Shown one piece after another: positions 23,727-33,668 of a stretch of 64,000 bases of DNA (positions are counted from its first letter, which is position 1; the number at the start of each line of letters is the position of its first letter). The DNA lies in NCBI GenBank assembly GCA_015179025.1, contig WHUX01000102.1:62001-126000 (forward strand). Reading direction: 5' to 3'. The notes beneath the pieces are model-generated. The model made no database searches and had not been told where the DNA came from. It was given only the letters and a program-made list of their open reading frames with translations. The position numbers and the translations under genes are program-made. The DNA is from Terfezia claveryi (taxonomy: Eukaryota; Ascomycota; Pezizomycetes; Pezizales; Pezizaceae).

Positions 23727-23849
23727 GTACGTATAGTCTGGTTGGCACAAGCCTCTCGTAGAGAATGTACGTACAGTTACTAACAATATGCATATGCAGT
23801 CTCATGCCATAACAACATGTACTCGGTTCGTGCCAACCAGGCTAGTACG
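23727..23849. mobile_element. Short MITE with AG(T/C)CTGGTTGGCAC ends
   Basis: GTATAGTCTGGTTGGCAC on the left faces GTGCCAACCAGGCTAGTAC on the right. The same end sequence occurs at 25784-25805 and around 52488-52620, so it is a family. Confidence 0.65.
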
Positions 23850-24007
23850 GTTCTAACTTTACTGCGATTCTGTGAGGCTCCGTGTGGCTTGGCATGCACT
23901 TCCATCTTCGCTTAACTAAGCATCGCCATCGCGCAAACCACTCCACAACAATAACAACCACTCACTCGTCCACTTGGGTATTTCTCTTTCGATTTTGATT
24001 GTCAACT

Positions 24008-25280
24008 ATGCGTTGTTGTCCACCTACATCCCCTGTTCCCCAAGGGTGGTGTTCCGCTCCAAATCCTTCTACTCCAGCACATAGAGCCTACCCGACTCCG
24101 GAACACACACCCCTACGCTCCTCACGCATATATCCATCCCCCTCGAGACACTACTGTTGGCGACAACAAAATTCAAGTCCCTTGCGTGAGCCTGTGGGCT
24201 CTGCTTCCATTTACCAACGGCGAGCAGACTTTCCGGAAGATAGCCTTGTCTTTGAAGACGTGCCTGTGCGAGTTGTCGAAGATTTGCACCGGGGTTATCT
24301 GTGTTGCCGGTTTGTGTTTCCACAAATCTCCGTCCGGAATTCTTATTTCTTGTTACTAATCCGACTTATTTACATAGTGGTACCTATTACCCGGCAACCA
24401 GAAAACTCGTTCTCAATCCCATGATCTCCCCTCCTCATGCCCTTGTCACCTCATTTTTTCGCAAATTGCCAACAATGCTTCGGCGCCATGGCTTCATAAC
24501 TGATGATGAGGAGGATATGCTTGTACAGCTCGAAGGTGGTGTCACGCTCCCCGGCGATGGTACCCCCATGGAGAGTTTCCTACCCGGAAAAGGCGCCCCA
24601 CGCACCAAAGAGGCTGATTTCTCCCTCGGCATCAAGGAGACCCTTCCAGGATTCATCGGCGTGTTCACCCCCTCGCGCCCTGTTCTTGTAATGGAATGCG
24701 GTGTGAGTGAGCGCAACAGGGATTTATCCGCTGACGCAATGCAATGGCTCCAGCGGTCAGGTAACATTGTTCGATGCGTGATTTTAGTCAGGATTCAGGA
24801 AGGACCTAGAACAGCCTTTGTCCAAGAAAACTCCGACTCCGACTCGGATTCCTCAAATATGGCTAAGTACCAATTGAAGGAGGCCAGTTTTTTCCAGAAT
24901 CAGGAGTTGACAGCTCAATGGGCAGGTGAACTCTCTGCGTATGCGGAGATATGGCGGATGAATATGGAAGTGGAACGGGCGGAACAGCAGTGCCATCTTG
25001 TAAGTGGTGTGACTCGACTGCAAAGTTGTTTCCCTCCCCTGATCCACAAAGTTTAACTAAATTATATATGGATTTCAAGCACTTGTTACCTAGGACTGAC
25101 CAACTACCAATGCTTCCCCTCCGTAGAGTAGACCTGGGATTAAGTCCCGCTATGGAAGGCAACCAAGATGAAATATTACTGAACATGTACCCTCTGGTAA
25201 GGGATCTAGAGCAGACCGGAAGACAACGCCTGGCATTTTGGCGGTGGGGCAATTCACGGGGGAGAGTACTTTCACGATAA
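24008..25280 (+). CDS. Hypothetical protein, three exons, nuclease-like motif
   Basis: I do not recognise a named family. Predicted exons are 24008-24309, 24378-24999 and 25080-25280, giving 374 residues. Intron 1 (68 bp) has GTTTGT, a TTACTAATC branch site and ACATAG. Intron 2 (80 bp) has GTAAGT, TTAACTAAA and TTTCAAG. Both keep the frame (phases 2 and 0). Residues 1-70 are Pro/Ser-rich. The middle has ADFSLG (about 179), then PVLVMECGVSER (about 206) and LSADAMQWLQRSG followed by VRCVILVRI; this D...E-x-G...W-L pattern resembles a group of fungal proteins with a restriction-endonuclease-like fold, but the usual lysine is missing. An EDE-rich loop and a Ser/Asp run (DSDSDSS) follow. It lies between the two nuclease-kinase genes on the same strand and has no internal stop. 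Confidence 0.6.
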
Positions 25281-25313
25281 GTTGTTAGCTTTAACATCTC
25301 AATTACTTACACC

Positions 25314-25612
25314 TGTTACTGTCCCGGCTCACCAAGTATAGGCTCAATATATATGTCAGGCGCTTAGGGGTGTTGGAGATATGGGTGCTTAAGGATGTTG
25401 GAAGTATGGACGCTTAGGTTTTGGAGTCTCGAGGGGACCTCTATAAAGGATCCCCGATGCTACCCTCTCGTATTCCCTCCTCATGCAACGTCCTGCATCT
25501 TTGAACACATACGTTCCTCCTTGTCATAGTATCTGAATCTCTCTCTATATATAACCCATAGTTCATAGCTCAAGCACTCCCTGGAACGAGCTCATAGCCA
25601 TAGCCCCGTTAC
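25314..25612 (+). repeat. Possible solo LTR
   Basis: The segment begins TGTTACTGTCCCGG and ends CCCCGTTACA, with a TATAAAGG box near 25450 and a C/T-rich 3' half, all typical of the Gypsy LTRs here. No target duplication was found. Confidence 0.4.
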
Positions 25613-26639
25613 AGTTACCCAAGTTAGCACTTTTGATCTCAGAATTGGGTTGCAAATGTTTTGCATTCCGAAATTCGCTTAAAATAATTGTGAGGAAAAG
25701 TGTTTAGCTACTACTTTGCAATTTTTTAGAATTTTTTTATTTATAAGTGTTCTAACTGATTTATCAATATATTAGTAAATCGTGCCAACCAGACTATAGT
25801 AAATCATGCAACACTGCTGATTAACTAAGAATTATCTATATATTGCCATGTAGGTATCTTATAATACAAATGTATAAACAATAGATATCATATCTATTTC
25901 ACATTCATTAAATTCCTATGCTGTGCATAATTTTATATAGACTATATTCCATTCTAATACCTATTCAAAATATTTACCTGCCAGCATAAACCTGATCTAC
26001 TAGCAAATTCAAGTGGATCTGGATCGAATGAAAGAGGAATGTGATCAGTCAGTAGAGGAGAACTAACAAATATGTTGGAATATCTTGTTAGGTAGTGGAA
26101 AGGTGCTAGTGAGGCAGGCAATACGGGTGCAGAGTGGATCGATAGCTATATGCCAACTCCAGCGGATGGTAATATACGGAGTGGACAATAGAGTTTGCAG
26201 AATGCACTTTTGGAGAAGCGATGCGATGTGAAGACTTGTTTGATTGTCTAGAAAATACAGGTCAGAGGAGTGGAACTGGCTGAGATATTGATGTGAACTC
26301 CAAGATATGCCATGTCAAGAAACCTAATCCGTATCCCTATTGTGATCTGCTTCCTTGTCTTATACAGCACTAACTGTCGATGGCATTCTGAACTACTATT
26401 AATTATCCCACCCGTGGGGCCGTGAACTACAGCAGCTTTCGCTAAACTTTACGAATCCTGATTTGCATCGATTGCATACATTATCTACATATACATATTG
26501 CAAACCGCCTATCATCAAGAGAGGCTGCTTGCTGAAGTATATGACTTCAGCCTATATGTAAATGTAAAGGAATCAAATCCGTAACTGTTGTTTGCGTTTG
26601 AGCCGAGAATGTACTTCCTGATGTCATTCTGCAAATATC
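25613..26639. other. Intergenic with dispersed repeat
   Basis: 25784-25805 carries one end of the GTTGGCAC MITE family (TCGTGCCAACCAGACTATAG), absent at the matching point of the other repeat copy at 10121, so it was probably inserted. 25800-25980 is copy 2 of that dispersed repeat. No gene was seen in the remainder. Confidence 0.5.
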
Positions 26640-26821
26640 ATATGTACCTTGGACAAATCTCTTCCAGTTCGTCCTCACCAGAATCCTCTAAGGAGGATAC
26701 AAGACATGTTGCTGGCCCTTCTGCTTAATGTCAAATCTCATTTCATACATTATTTCCACTTTATATTCCCTTACATGCTTTATTTTATGTTGTATCTACT
26801 ATATATCAAATCTTACTGATA
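26640..26821 (+). repeat. Dispersed repeat, intact side of a MITE insertion
   Basis: It matches the reverse complement of 34570-34760 (CAGTTCGTCCTCA, AGAATCCTCTA, CATGTTGC, AATCTCATTTCA). In one frame it encodes a Ser-rich C-terminal end (SSSSSPESS), so it may be the 3' end of an old gene or transposon. The homology resumes at 27428 after the MITE. Confidence 0.65.
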
Positions 26822-27427
26822 CTATACTCTCGATATAAGAATATCGTCCGGTGGGAGGGTAATATTCTTATATCAAATATATTCTTAGGTCAAATTTCAG
26901 GGTAACTACCAAAGGTGTACATCAAATAAGAGAATTAATGTGTGGTAGAGGAAGAACTAGGTACAGGAGGACCAGGAACGATCAGGATGTTTTGCATAGT
27001 CATATATCTCCTTGCGTTCTTCTTCAGTCCACCCTTGACATTTCAATTCACCAGTAGCAGGCATATAGAATTAGTTCGGGAGTTCGGAGGTGGTATTCTT
27101 GGTGTAGTAGTGTTGTGTGTCACGGTGTTGTTTTTGGCAGCGTTAGGTGCTTATGGTGTAGCAATGTTGGTTGTGCAGGGTATTTCTTAGTCTGGTTGGC
27201 AGGGGGATTGTGTATTTCTTATCGATAAGCCTTCCTGTTCTGGCTAGGCTATTAATACATTACCCAATCAGGTACTCTTGCTATCAGAATACCTTAGTAA
27301 ACAACCACGAAAAAATAAGAATATTCTGCTATCAAATATATTCTGATTTTGTATGGGGGCGGGGGGTGGGATATTCTTATATCAAGTATATTCTTATATC
27401 AAATATTCTTATATCGAGAGTATACTG
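26822..27427. mobile_element. Pogo-like MITE (606 bp), TA target
   Basis: The inverted ends are CTATACTCTCGATATAAGAA on the left and CAGTATACTCTCGATATAAG on the right read inward, flanked by TA (26820-26821, 27428-27429). Extra TATTCTTATATCA motifs repeat inside both ends. The related repeat copy at 34570-34760 has a single TA at the matching point and no insert, which shows the empty site. The internal open frames show no transposase. Confidence 0.85.
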
Positions 27428-27589
27428 TACATGGGTAATTATGTGCTCCCGTGTTCTCCCGGGGGGCACAAGAAACCGTTCTCGTGGCAGGACCGGGCCC
27501 CCCGTGAGCCAGGCCTCTCTCGCGAATATTGAGTGCTCACGGCTGGCCTAGAACACTGCTGTCTATAGCAATTTGGTCATTTAATTTTA

Positions 27590-27785
27590 GAGTGATTGGG
27601 GAGTGATTTTCCACGTTGATTTCCGCGTTGATTTCCGGGTAGATTTGGTAGCTAGATCTAGGCTGATTTGTACGCTGATTTCTTAGGGCAATCTGGATAG
27701 AGCGATTGGGGAAGTAGTGATTTCTAGAGTAATGGGTGGTGATTTAGAAATTAGTATCTAAAGTGATTTGGGTGCTAATATCTAA
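27590..27785. repeat. Degenerate minisatellite related to that at 14.9 kb
   Basis: Units such as CACGTTGATTTCCGCGTTGA and GTACGCTGATTTCTTAGG resemble the drifted units at 14930-15110. Confidence 0.55.
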
Positions 27786-28092
27786 AGTACAGTGGTTCCG
27801 CGTTATAAGAAACTGTGCCCCGGTCCCATCAAAATTTGTATGGGAAAATAAGAGTTTCTTAAGTCTTTGCTTAGTGACACATAGAGTTTCTTATAACGAA
27901 GTTGCAGTTGGTCCATGTCGCATGAGCCGCAACAATTACCCCGCCGCATTGTGCAAATTGTTTCTCCACCAATTTACAGTGAAAATCAAGTGAATAAAGT
28001 CTCATTCTACTTGCTGAAGTTGCCTCTATTCAGATAAATTGTTTTTCAACTAGATTGTTGTCCTACTAAGTCATGCTAAGTCATGTTGGCTA

Positions 28093-29336
28093 CCGTATTA
28101 ATTCGCAAGTAAGAATGCTGTCTTATTCACGAACGGGCGGTCGGAGGGGCCTTAAATTTACTGTCTTATATGCGATACTAGCTTAAACACGAGATACTTT
28201 CTTATAAAAGAATTTCCGCGGAAAAATAAAAAAATTCCGACAGTAGTATAATTGGTATCTAGTTACACGATCTCCTCCCCAAGCGTAATGGCAGCATATC
28301 GAACAGCCTCTTCTTCGGTATTGTAATCTCCCTGCTCATTGCCACTTCCATCCGCTTCCTCTTCATCATCCACAATCTCAAGGTCTGAACTTTCATCCTC
28401 CGTGTCTGTTGGCAGGTCAGGTTGGTCTTCAGACTCAGGAGGTAATTGCCACTCAGGGACTGTATAGTTCGGGATTCCTTCAATATGAATCTCGGAGTCT
28501 GCTGTACCATCGATTGGGACAGTGATTCCACATTTGCGAAATGAGCGAGTCTAAGTAGTATTAGCTAAGTATAGGTGGATGCCGGAACTTGAAGGTTGTA
28601 CTTACAATCATATCATGGTTGGCAGATACTGACTTCCATGCCTCGGCTACCCATTTGGTCATAAGAATTCGCCGTTGGGAAGCAGTATATTTATTCTCCA
28701 TCCAGGAGGAACCATAACGGGAACTGTATGCATATCCTTCATCTTTTTTTGACAGTCAGGATTTAAGCATTTTTTCGGAAATACCTAGAATCTGTGCAAC
28801 ACGGTATTTTGAAAATCGCCGAGCTATAACTGCCTCCGTAATTGGATCGATAGAGGGGGAGGTATGTTCTTTAGCATATGTGATAGCTGCCAGTTTGAAT
28901 TCCCGGGTGTATTGATGTCTTCGGACTGGAATATTCAAAGTGGGGGCTTGCTTTCCAGCCTCACGTAAGGCATTGAAGTGTACAATGTCTTGTGCCACAT
29001 CAAGTCCTTCGGAATCCACGTTTGATAGTCCTGGAATCGCTGTCCGCCTGCTAGAGTTCTGCAGTTGCAATACTGAGGTTGCGCGAGGTTTTTGGCCAGT
29101 GGTTTGCGCACTGGGTCCAGGACAAGGCGCCTGTGGAATTGGCATCGCAACAAGTGATGGTGATGAGGGAAAGAACCGGTTGCGCCAGTCAACGTTGATA
29201 TTACTATACTATTGTCTTATAAGAAAAATTTGCTGTCTAAAACACGATTCGGATATCTCGGCCAAAATTAGGCTGTTGTCTTATACGCGAATACTGTCCT
29301 GCCGAGTAACACTTTCTTACTTGCGAATTAATACGG
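28093..29336 (-). mobile_element. Pogo-like transposon A (1244 bp), TA target
   Basis: Identical 23-bp inverted ends start CCGTATTAATTCGCAAGTAA, with TA outside both (28091-28092 and 29337-29338). It is inserted in the transposase gene of element B. It encodes a short protein without a DDE catalytic domain. Confidence 0.9.
28263..29145 (-). pseudogene. DDE-less pogo protein: DNA-binding HTH plus C-terminal tail
   Basis: The predicted exons on the minus strand are 29145-28606 and 28550-28263, with an intron of 55 bp (GTAAGT to CTTAG, GCTAATAC near the 3' end). The N-terminal half has a psq/HTH-type region (RRHQYTREFKLAAITYAKEH to VAQILGISEKML). An in-frame TGA at 28756-28758 sits where tryptophan is likely. 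Then comes MENKYTASQRRILMTKWVAEAW and, after the intron, SFRKCGITVPIDG, the segment that normally follows the DDE domain in pogo transposases, and an acidic tail. The whole catalytic domain is missing yet the two parts share one frame. It is a deletion derivative or a domesticated-type DNA-binding protein; the stop argues for decay. Confidence 0.75.
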
Positions 29337-29338
29337 TA

Positions 29339-30130
29339 TCCCAACCACTTTGCTGAGTCTTAACAGAAATAGATTTATTTCCAATAAAATCTAAGGTTCG
29401 TCCATCCAAGTATTCGAACGGGATTGATGTTTCATCTAGGTTAAGGATATTTCTTAGAGGGTAGCGTCCTATATTGGTAACAATCTGATCCCGTTCAAGA
29501 GAGTTACGAGGCTGAGAGTTTCGGCGGTTAAATCGAAGCTCTCTTGAATAAATTAATGATATTCTTCTAGAACTTTAGATGCTCTCCGAGTTATAGATCG
29601 AGAGTTAATACTCCATCTTCGTTGGAAGTTTGTAAACCAAGCATGTGAAAACACAAAGATTCGAGGTGCATTAGGATATAGCTCTGAGAACAGCTGCTTG
29701 GCCTGTCTTCGAAACCAACCTCGTCGTACTGGTCTACCAGCTTCACGCTCTTTAACAAAACGCTCAAATAAGGCAATCTCCAACTGTGCCATAAACATAA
29801 CCATGATGCATTTAGTTGACGTCGAGAGCCAATTTTCTGACCCACAATCTGTACTCGATTTTTCCACCACTCTACAATTGTCGTTTGAGGAATCTTAAAC
29901 CATTGACTAGCTTCAGCTTGTGTAGGACAACGATATTCTATTTCATTATCCTTATCACTATCCTTTGGAAGTCGATGATGTATAAGAACATCAAGACTTC
30001 TATCTGTTTCTCCCTTGAGTAGCTGTGTTTTACTCTCTAAATTTGCCCTCGAACCTTATATATTGATATTCCAAACACTTAGGCTTAGGTCCAAGTCGCT
30101 GTTTCGCTTTTACTAGTGACGTAGCAGGAA
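29339..30130 (-). pseudogene. Pogo B transposase, N-terminal part, frameshifted
   Basis: From 30130 downward: LQHLLGTRKSIPATSLVKAK, a second frame with RCPTQAEASQWFKIPQ-TTIVEWWKNR (HTH), a third frame with the CENP-B/Tc5-type DNA-binding domain (LFERFVKEREAG to AWFTNFQRRWSINSRSITRR), then ILNLDETSIPFEYLDGRT, the first catalytic Asp of the DDE domain, and VKTQQSGWD, where element A cuts in. At least two frameshifts and a stop are present. A short continuation with matching degeneracy lies left of 28091. Confidence 0.8.
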
Positions 30131-30262
30131 TCGACTTTCGAGTACCAAGTAGATGCTGTAGGGTATTGGTATCAGATATTAATATAGGCTACAAGACTCA
30201 TCTATGACTTGGAGGTGCCCCTGAAACATAAGTGGTGGTCAATCGTTATTTCTATTAAGCTA

Positions 30263-30730
30263 ATGTCAATTACGAAGCGCCTTAGCAAGGCGAAACTAGC
30301 GTAAATTAAAAAATTTGATTGACCAACCCTATGTCAAATCTTCAGTTAAGCCTACTTAGTAATATTGATATCACGTCCTAGTATTCATTAACATGCCATG
30401 ACTTACTCGGCGGAAAGTGTTGCTGAAACCTGCTCCTTTGTATCTTTATGCCATGCTGATTGTTTCCCGCATAGACTCTGCTGGTTTTCTTCCATCCAGC
30501 TTACTAGTCACTCGACATCTTTCTTTGTCCAGTTTCGAATTCGAGAGGATTTTGGCCTTTTAGATGCCATTGTCTGTGATGGTGATATTGTAATGTTGTG
30601 ATGTTGTGATATGCTGATGTTCTTTAGTCTCATGCCAAGCCTCTAGTCGTTCACATAAATTAAGACTCTGGCCAATGAGCGGTGAGGCCAAGATGCCAAG
30701 GCGCTTGCCAAGGCGCTCTGTAATTGACAA
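30263..30730. mobile_element. MITE family ATGTCAATTACGA, larger member (468 bp)
   Basis: The left end ATGTCAATTACGAAGCGCCT and the right end read inward, TTGTCAATTACAGAGCGCCT, match the ends of the 106-bp MITE at 19072. TTGGCCAGAGTC is shared inside. It carries part of a gene and may be closer to the autonomous element. Confidence 0.75.
30380..30570 (-). pseudogene. SANT/Myb-like N-terminal fragment inside the MITE
   Basis: The minus strand reads MASKRPKSSRIRNWTKKDVE, a stop (TGA, probably from TGG), then LVSWMEENQQSLCGKQSAWH and KDTKEQVSATLSAE before a stop. The W-spaced helical pattern is like the SANT/Myb DNA-binding region of fungal transposon proteins. It is short and cut off, so it cannot work alone. 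Confidence 0.55.
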
Positions 30731-31269
30731 ATATGCTTAAGCATAAAAACTAAATGGATAAACTTCATTGTGGTATTTGATAGTCACGGTATTTGAGTTT
30801 GCTATCTACATCTTCTCTTCTGCCTTCGATGAGGTTGATTATTATTGTTTGCTCAATATGTCGGTATGCGGTCCTTACTGTGTTCGCGCTAATGAATTTC
30901 TCGAGATAATACGGTATCTCTTATGCTCACATAACAATGAGCCATGACATATAATTGGTTTTTAAAGACGCACATGCAATTCACAGGGAAATTGCACTAC
31001 AGAAATAACTCGGGAGCCTCTCTTGGAGCGGTCGGGGTCGAGAGTCGGGAGGTGACAGGCGAGACCATTAGGGCTGGTAGTGCGTACTGTAAGCCAGAAG
31101 AGGCTTGGCACAAATAGACTAGCTTGACACATGACATGCGGCGCTTAGTCACCATAGCTTAACTTCTGATATTAATTCCTCTTTCTCAGCTGCTGCCCTG
31201 TTCTATCCACGTGCTCTGCCCACCTGCTCTGTCCCGCTGCTCTATCTGCCTGAAACTCTACCTTTCATC

Positions 31270-33329
31270 ATGCAAAGTATGCAACAGCTTCGAGCCACGG
31301 GACCCCTCCCGCCGGAAACAGCAGGTCGCCTCATCACAGGTATCTCCTCCCTCCTCCCTATCTGCGATTACCGATTTGCTAACATCTTTCCTCAACAGAA
31401 GCAAAGTCTCTTTTGCGACAAGCAACTACTGAGGCACTCCACGATATGATACTGAAAAACCTGGTCAATGAGGTGCGTCTTGCCCACTTCCAAGGGCTCC
31501 CTAGGCTCCTGATAAATAGCTCTAGTGCTCATAAAGGTGTGCATCTGCAACGTATACAGGTCCAACATCATTACCATACCATCTTAGCTTCTTTGGAGAG
31601 TCAAGTTATCCAGCTTCAAACGCATAATGCTCACCTCAGTAACGAGGCAGCGAAGCTAGAAAAACAGACCATTGGTCAGCTTTCCGAGGCTCTGAATAAG
31701 GCGACTACCCCGGCTCCACCAAACCCGCACGCACAGTATAGGGGCTCGACGACGCGGGCGAAAAACTGGGGGGCCCAAATTCTTCTGCCCACTACCCAGC
31801 TTGATAGGGACACACCATCACTCACGACACTGCACTAGGCCTATGGAATAGATGCAGCACTAGTTCACCGACTTACGGAGCTGAGCTCAGATGATGAGCA
31901 GGATATTGACTATCCTGCAGTTATCAACACCTTGGCGCAGCTTTTTGGGCCACAAGCAGAGCTTGGGCTTGGTACTACCCATGTTCTTGATACACATGAG
32001 CGACGCTATCTAAATGAACTTGCACCTGATATCACGATCCAACGTAACACTTGCAGTGCTGATAGATTCAACGTCGCAGCTGTAATTGACCTAAAGGGGG
32101 CAGCTGGAAGTGCCAAGCTTGGGTCACCCAGCAACCTAGGACAAATATTTGATTACTTGATGGAGCTGGTCGCCTGTCAACCAGGTCGGCGAGTTTTCTT
32201 AGGGATGCTCACCGACCTTAGGGATGGAATCATCATCAAGTACACTATTGGGGCCACTCGAGGTCAACATCGCCGGCGTAGTCAGGATCCGGGTTCATAC
32301 ACAGGTCACTTGATCCAGTATCGCAAGACGTCCCTAGATGTTGCGCTGCGGCACCTGTTTAACGAACTAACTGATGAAACTGCTAATCCTCCACACCTCC
32401 CATTCACACCAGGAGCGGGGGAGCTTGTCCATGTCCTGCAACGCCACACCAACGCTGTAGTGGCTGTCTATCGGCACAAGGGGATCAATAGAATTGTGAA
32501 GGCAGCTCCAAAACCCGAGTCAGTAGGTGCAATTTCTAGCGAGATCGCATTCCTGCAGCGTCTCCAAGGACCATCAAAACCGAAATCAATCCCAGAGCTA
32601 GTGTATGTGCATGACCCTCCGCACCCGGCCCTTCCAGAGTTTGGCATAACTCCGGCTGGGCAACCGATACACCTCGAACTCTTCAAGACTCCCGGCGAGT
32701 TTCGGGCCTCCTTAGAGGAAATCCTCGATGCCTTACGTTGGGTCCATGAGCATGGTCTTGTACATCGCGATGTGCGAACTGACAACATTGTTGTATCTCG
32801 GGACTGGACCGATAATCCAGGAAACCCGGGGCAATCTCGGTGTAGAGGCTTGTTGATTGATTTTGACCGGGCAACAGAGATTGGGAAGGAATGTCACTAT
32901 GAGGGAGGCTATATCTCATGCCCTATGGAGCTGCTAGAATACGCAAGGGATATATTTACAGGATCGTCAGTCCGCTCGTACTCTGGAAGTAGCGCAGATA
33001 TGGACATGCAAGGTCTCCACGGTGTTGTGGAAGAAGCCTCTGGTCAACTCGAGCCAGGGCTCTCAACACTCCTATATCGTCCACGCAAAGCTCATGATTA
33101 TCTTGCTTTTGTGTTGTTGGTAAATACCCTCATTTTTCCCTTTGCTCTCCGGTGGTATAGTTACAATCGCGTGGTCAAAGCGAACTCTGAAGAGCACAAG
33201 CGGCTAGTGCGACTGTGGGATGGACTCAAGCAAAGCCATGCATGGTCTGGTATGGTGAGCCTCGCGGAATTAGAGGAAACGGATATCACTAGGTGGAGGA
33301 AGTGGTTGGAGTTGATTGTGTGGCTGTAG
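31270..33329 (+). pseudogene. PD-(D/E)XK-like region fused to FunK1-type kinase, one stop
   Basis: Exons are 31270-31339 and 31399-33329. The 59-bp intron is classic: GTATCT donor, TTTGCTAACATC branch site, CAACAG acceptor, joined in phase 1. It encodes 666 codons with a single in-frame TAG at 31836 (codon 170; CAG likely), so it is either a recent pseudogene or needs read-through. Residues 90-150 form a likely coiled coil (LASLESQVIQLQTHNAHLSN). Residues 231-254 have PDITIQ and then VIDLKG, a good PD...D-x-K nuclease signature. In the kinase, the N-lobe Lys is in RIVKAA, HRDVRTDN (about 478) is the catalytic loop and LIDFDRAT (about 510) has DFD in place of DFG. It shares its architecture with the gene at 19221 but not close sequence. 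Confidence 0.75.
31340..31398 (+). other. Predicted intron of the second kinase gene
   Basis: It is 59 bp with consensus GTATCT, GCTAAC and CAACAG; the phase fits the two coding parts exactly. Confidence 0.8.
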
Positions 33330-33379
33330 ATTGCTATAGAGCAAAATGTATACATATTCTATTGGTGTTTTCGTATCCG

Positions 33380-33668
33380 GCTGTCATGGCGGCTATACCC
33401 TTACCCACAAAGGCCAATGTTATTAAGGATTGGACCACATGCGAGAGGATTTGATCATCATGATGGACTGCATACGATGGATAACGGGGTATGGGCTGCA
33501 CGGGATCGAAGGATCAGAGATATCGTGTTATTGCAGCTCGTGTCTATAAATAACCCCGCCGACCTACTCTCCTACTCTCTGTCCTTCTTCACGCAACGAC
33601 TTGTATGTAACTTACTTTGAATACCTATAGACCACGAGCGCTTCCTGGAGCCATGGTCCATACTCTGA
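33380..33668. other. LTR-like stretch, unassigned
   Basis: TATAAATAACCCC is followed by a C/T-rich run ending near 33650, resembling the promoter side of the possible solo LTR at 25314. No ends could be fixed. Confidence 0.3.

Larger units (their letters stand above)
27790..30262 (-). mobile_element. Pogo-type DNA transposon B, interrupted
   Basis: The left end CAGTGGTTCCGCGTTATAAG lies after a TA; GTTTCTTATAACG recurs inward at 27884, as subterminal repeats do in pogo elements. The transposase lies on the minus strand at the right side and is cut inside the catalytic region by element A (28093-29336). The matching right end was not found; homology may stop at the MITE starting at 30263. Confidence 0.65.

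Noticed and set aside
26942..27190. Small membrane-protein-like ORF (82 codons)
   Set aside because: Lies within a MITE, overlaps its repeats and has no relatives I can name.
30263..30730. Right terminus of pogo element B
   Set aside because: A match to GTTCCGCGTTATAAG was sought up to 30.9 kb and not found; the GTGCCCCTGAAACATAAGTGG at 30209 is too weak.
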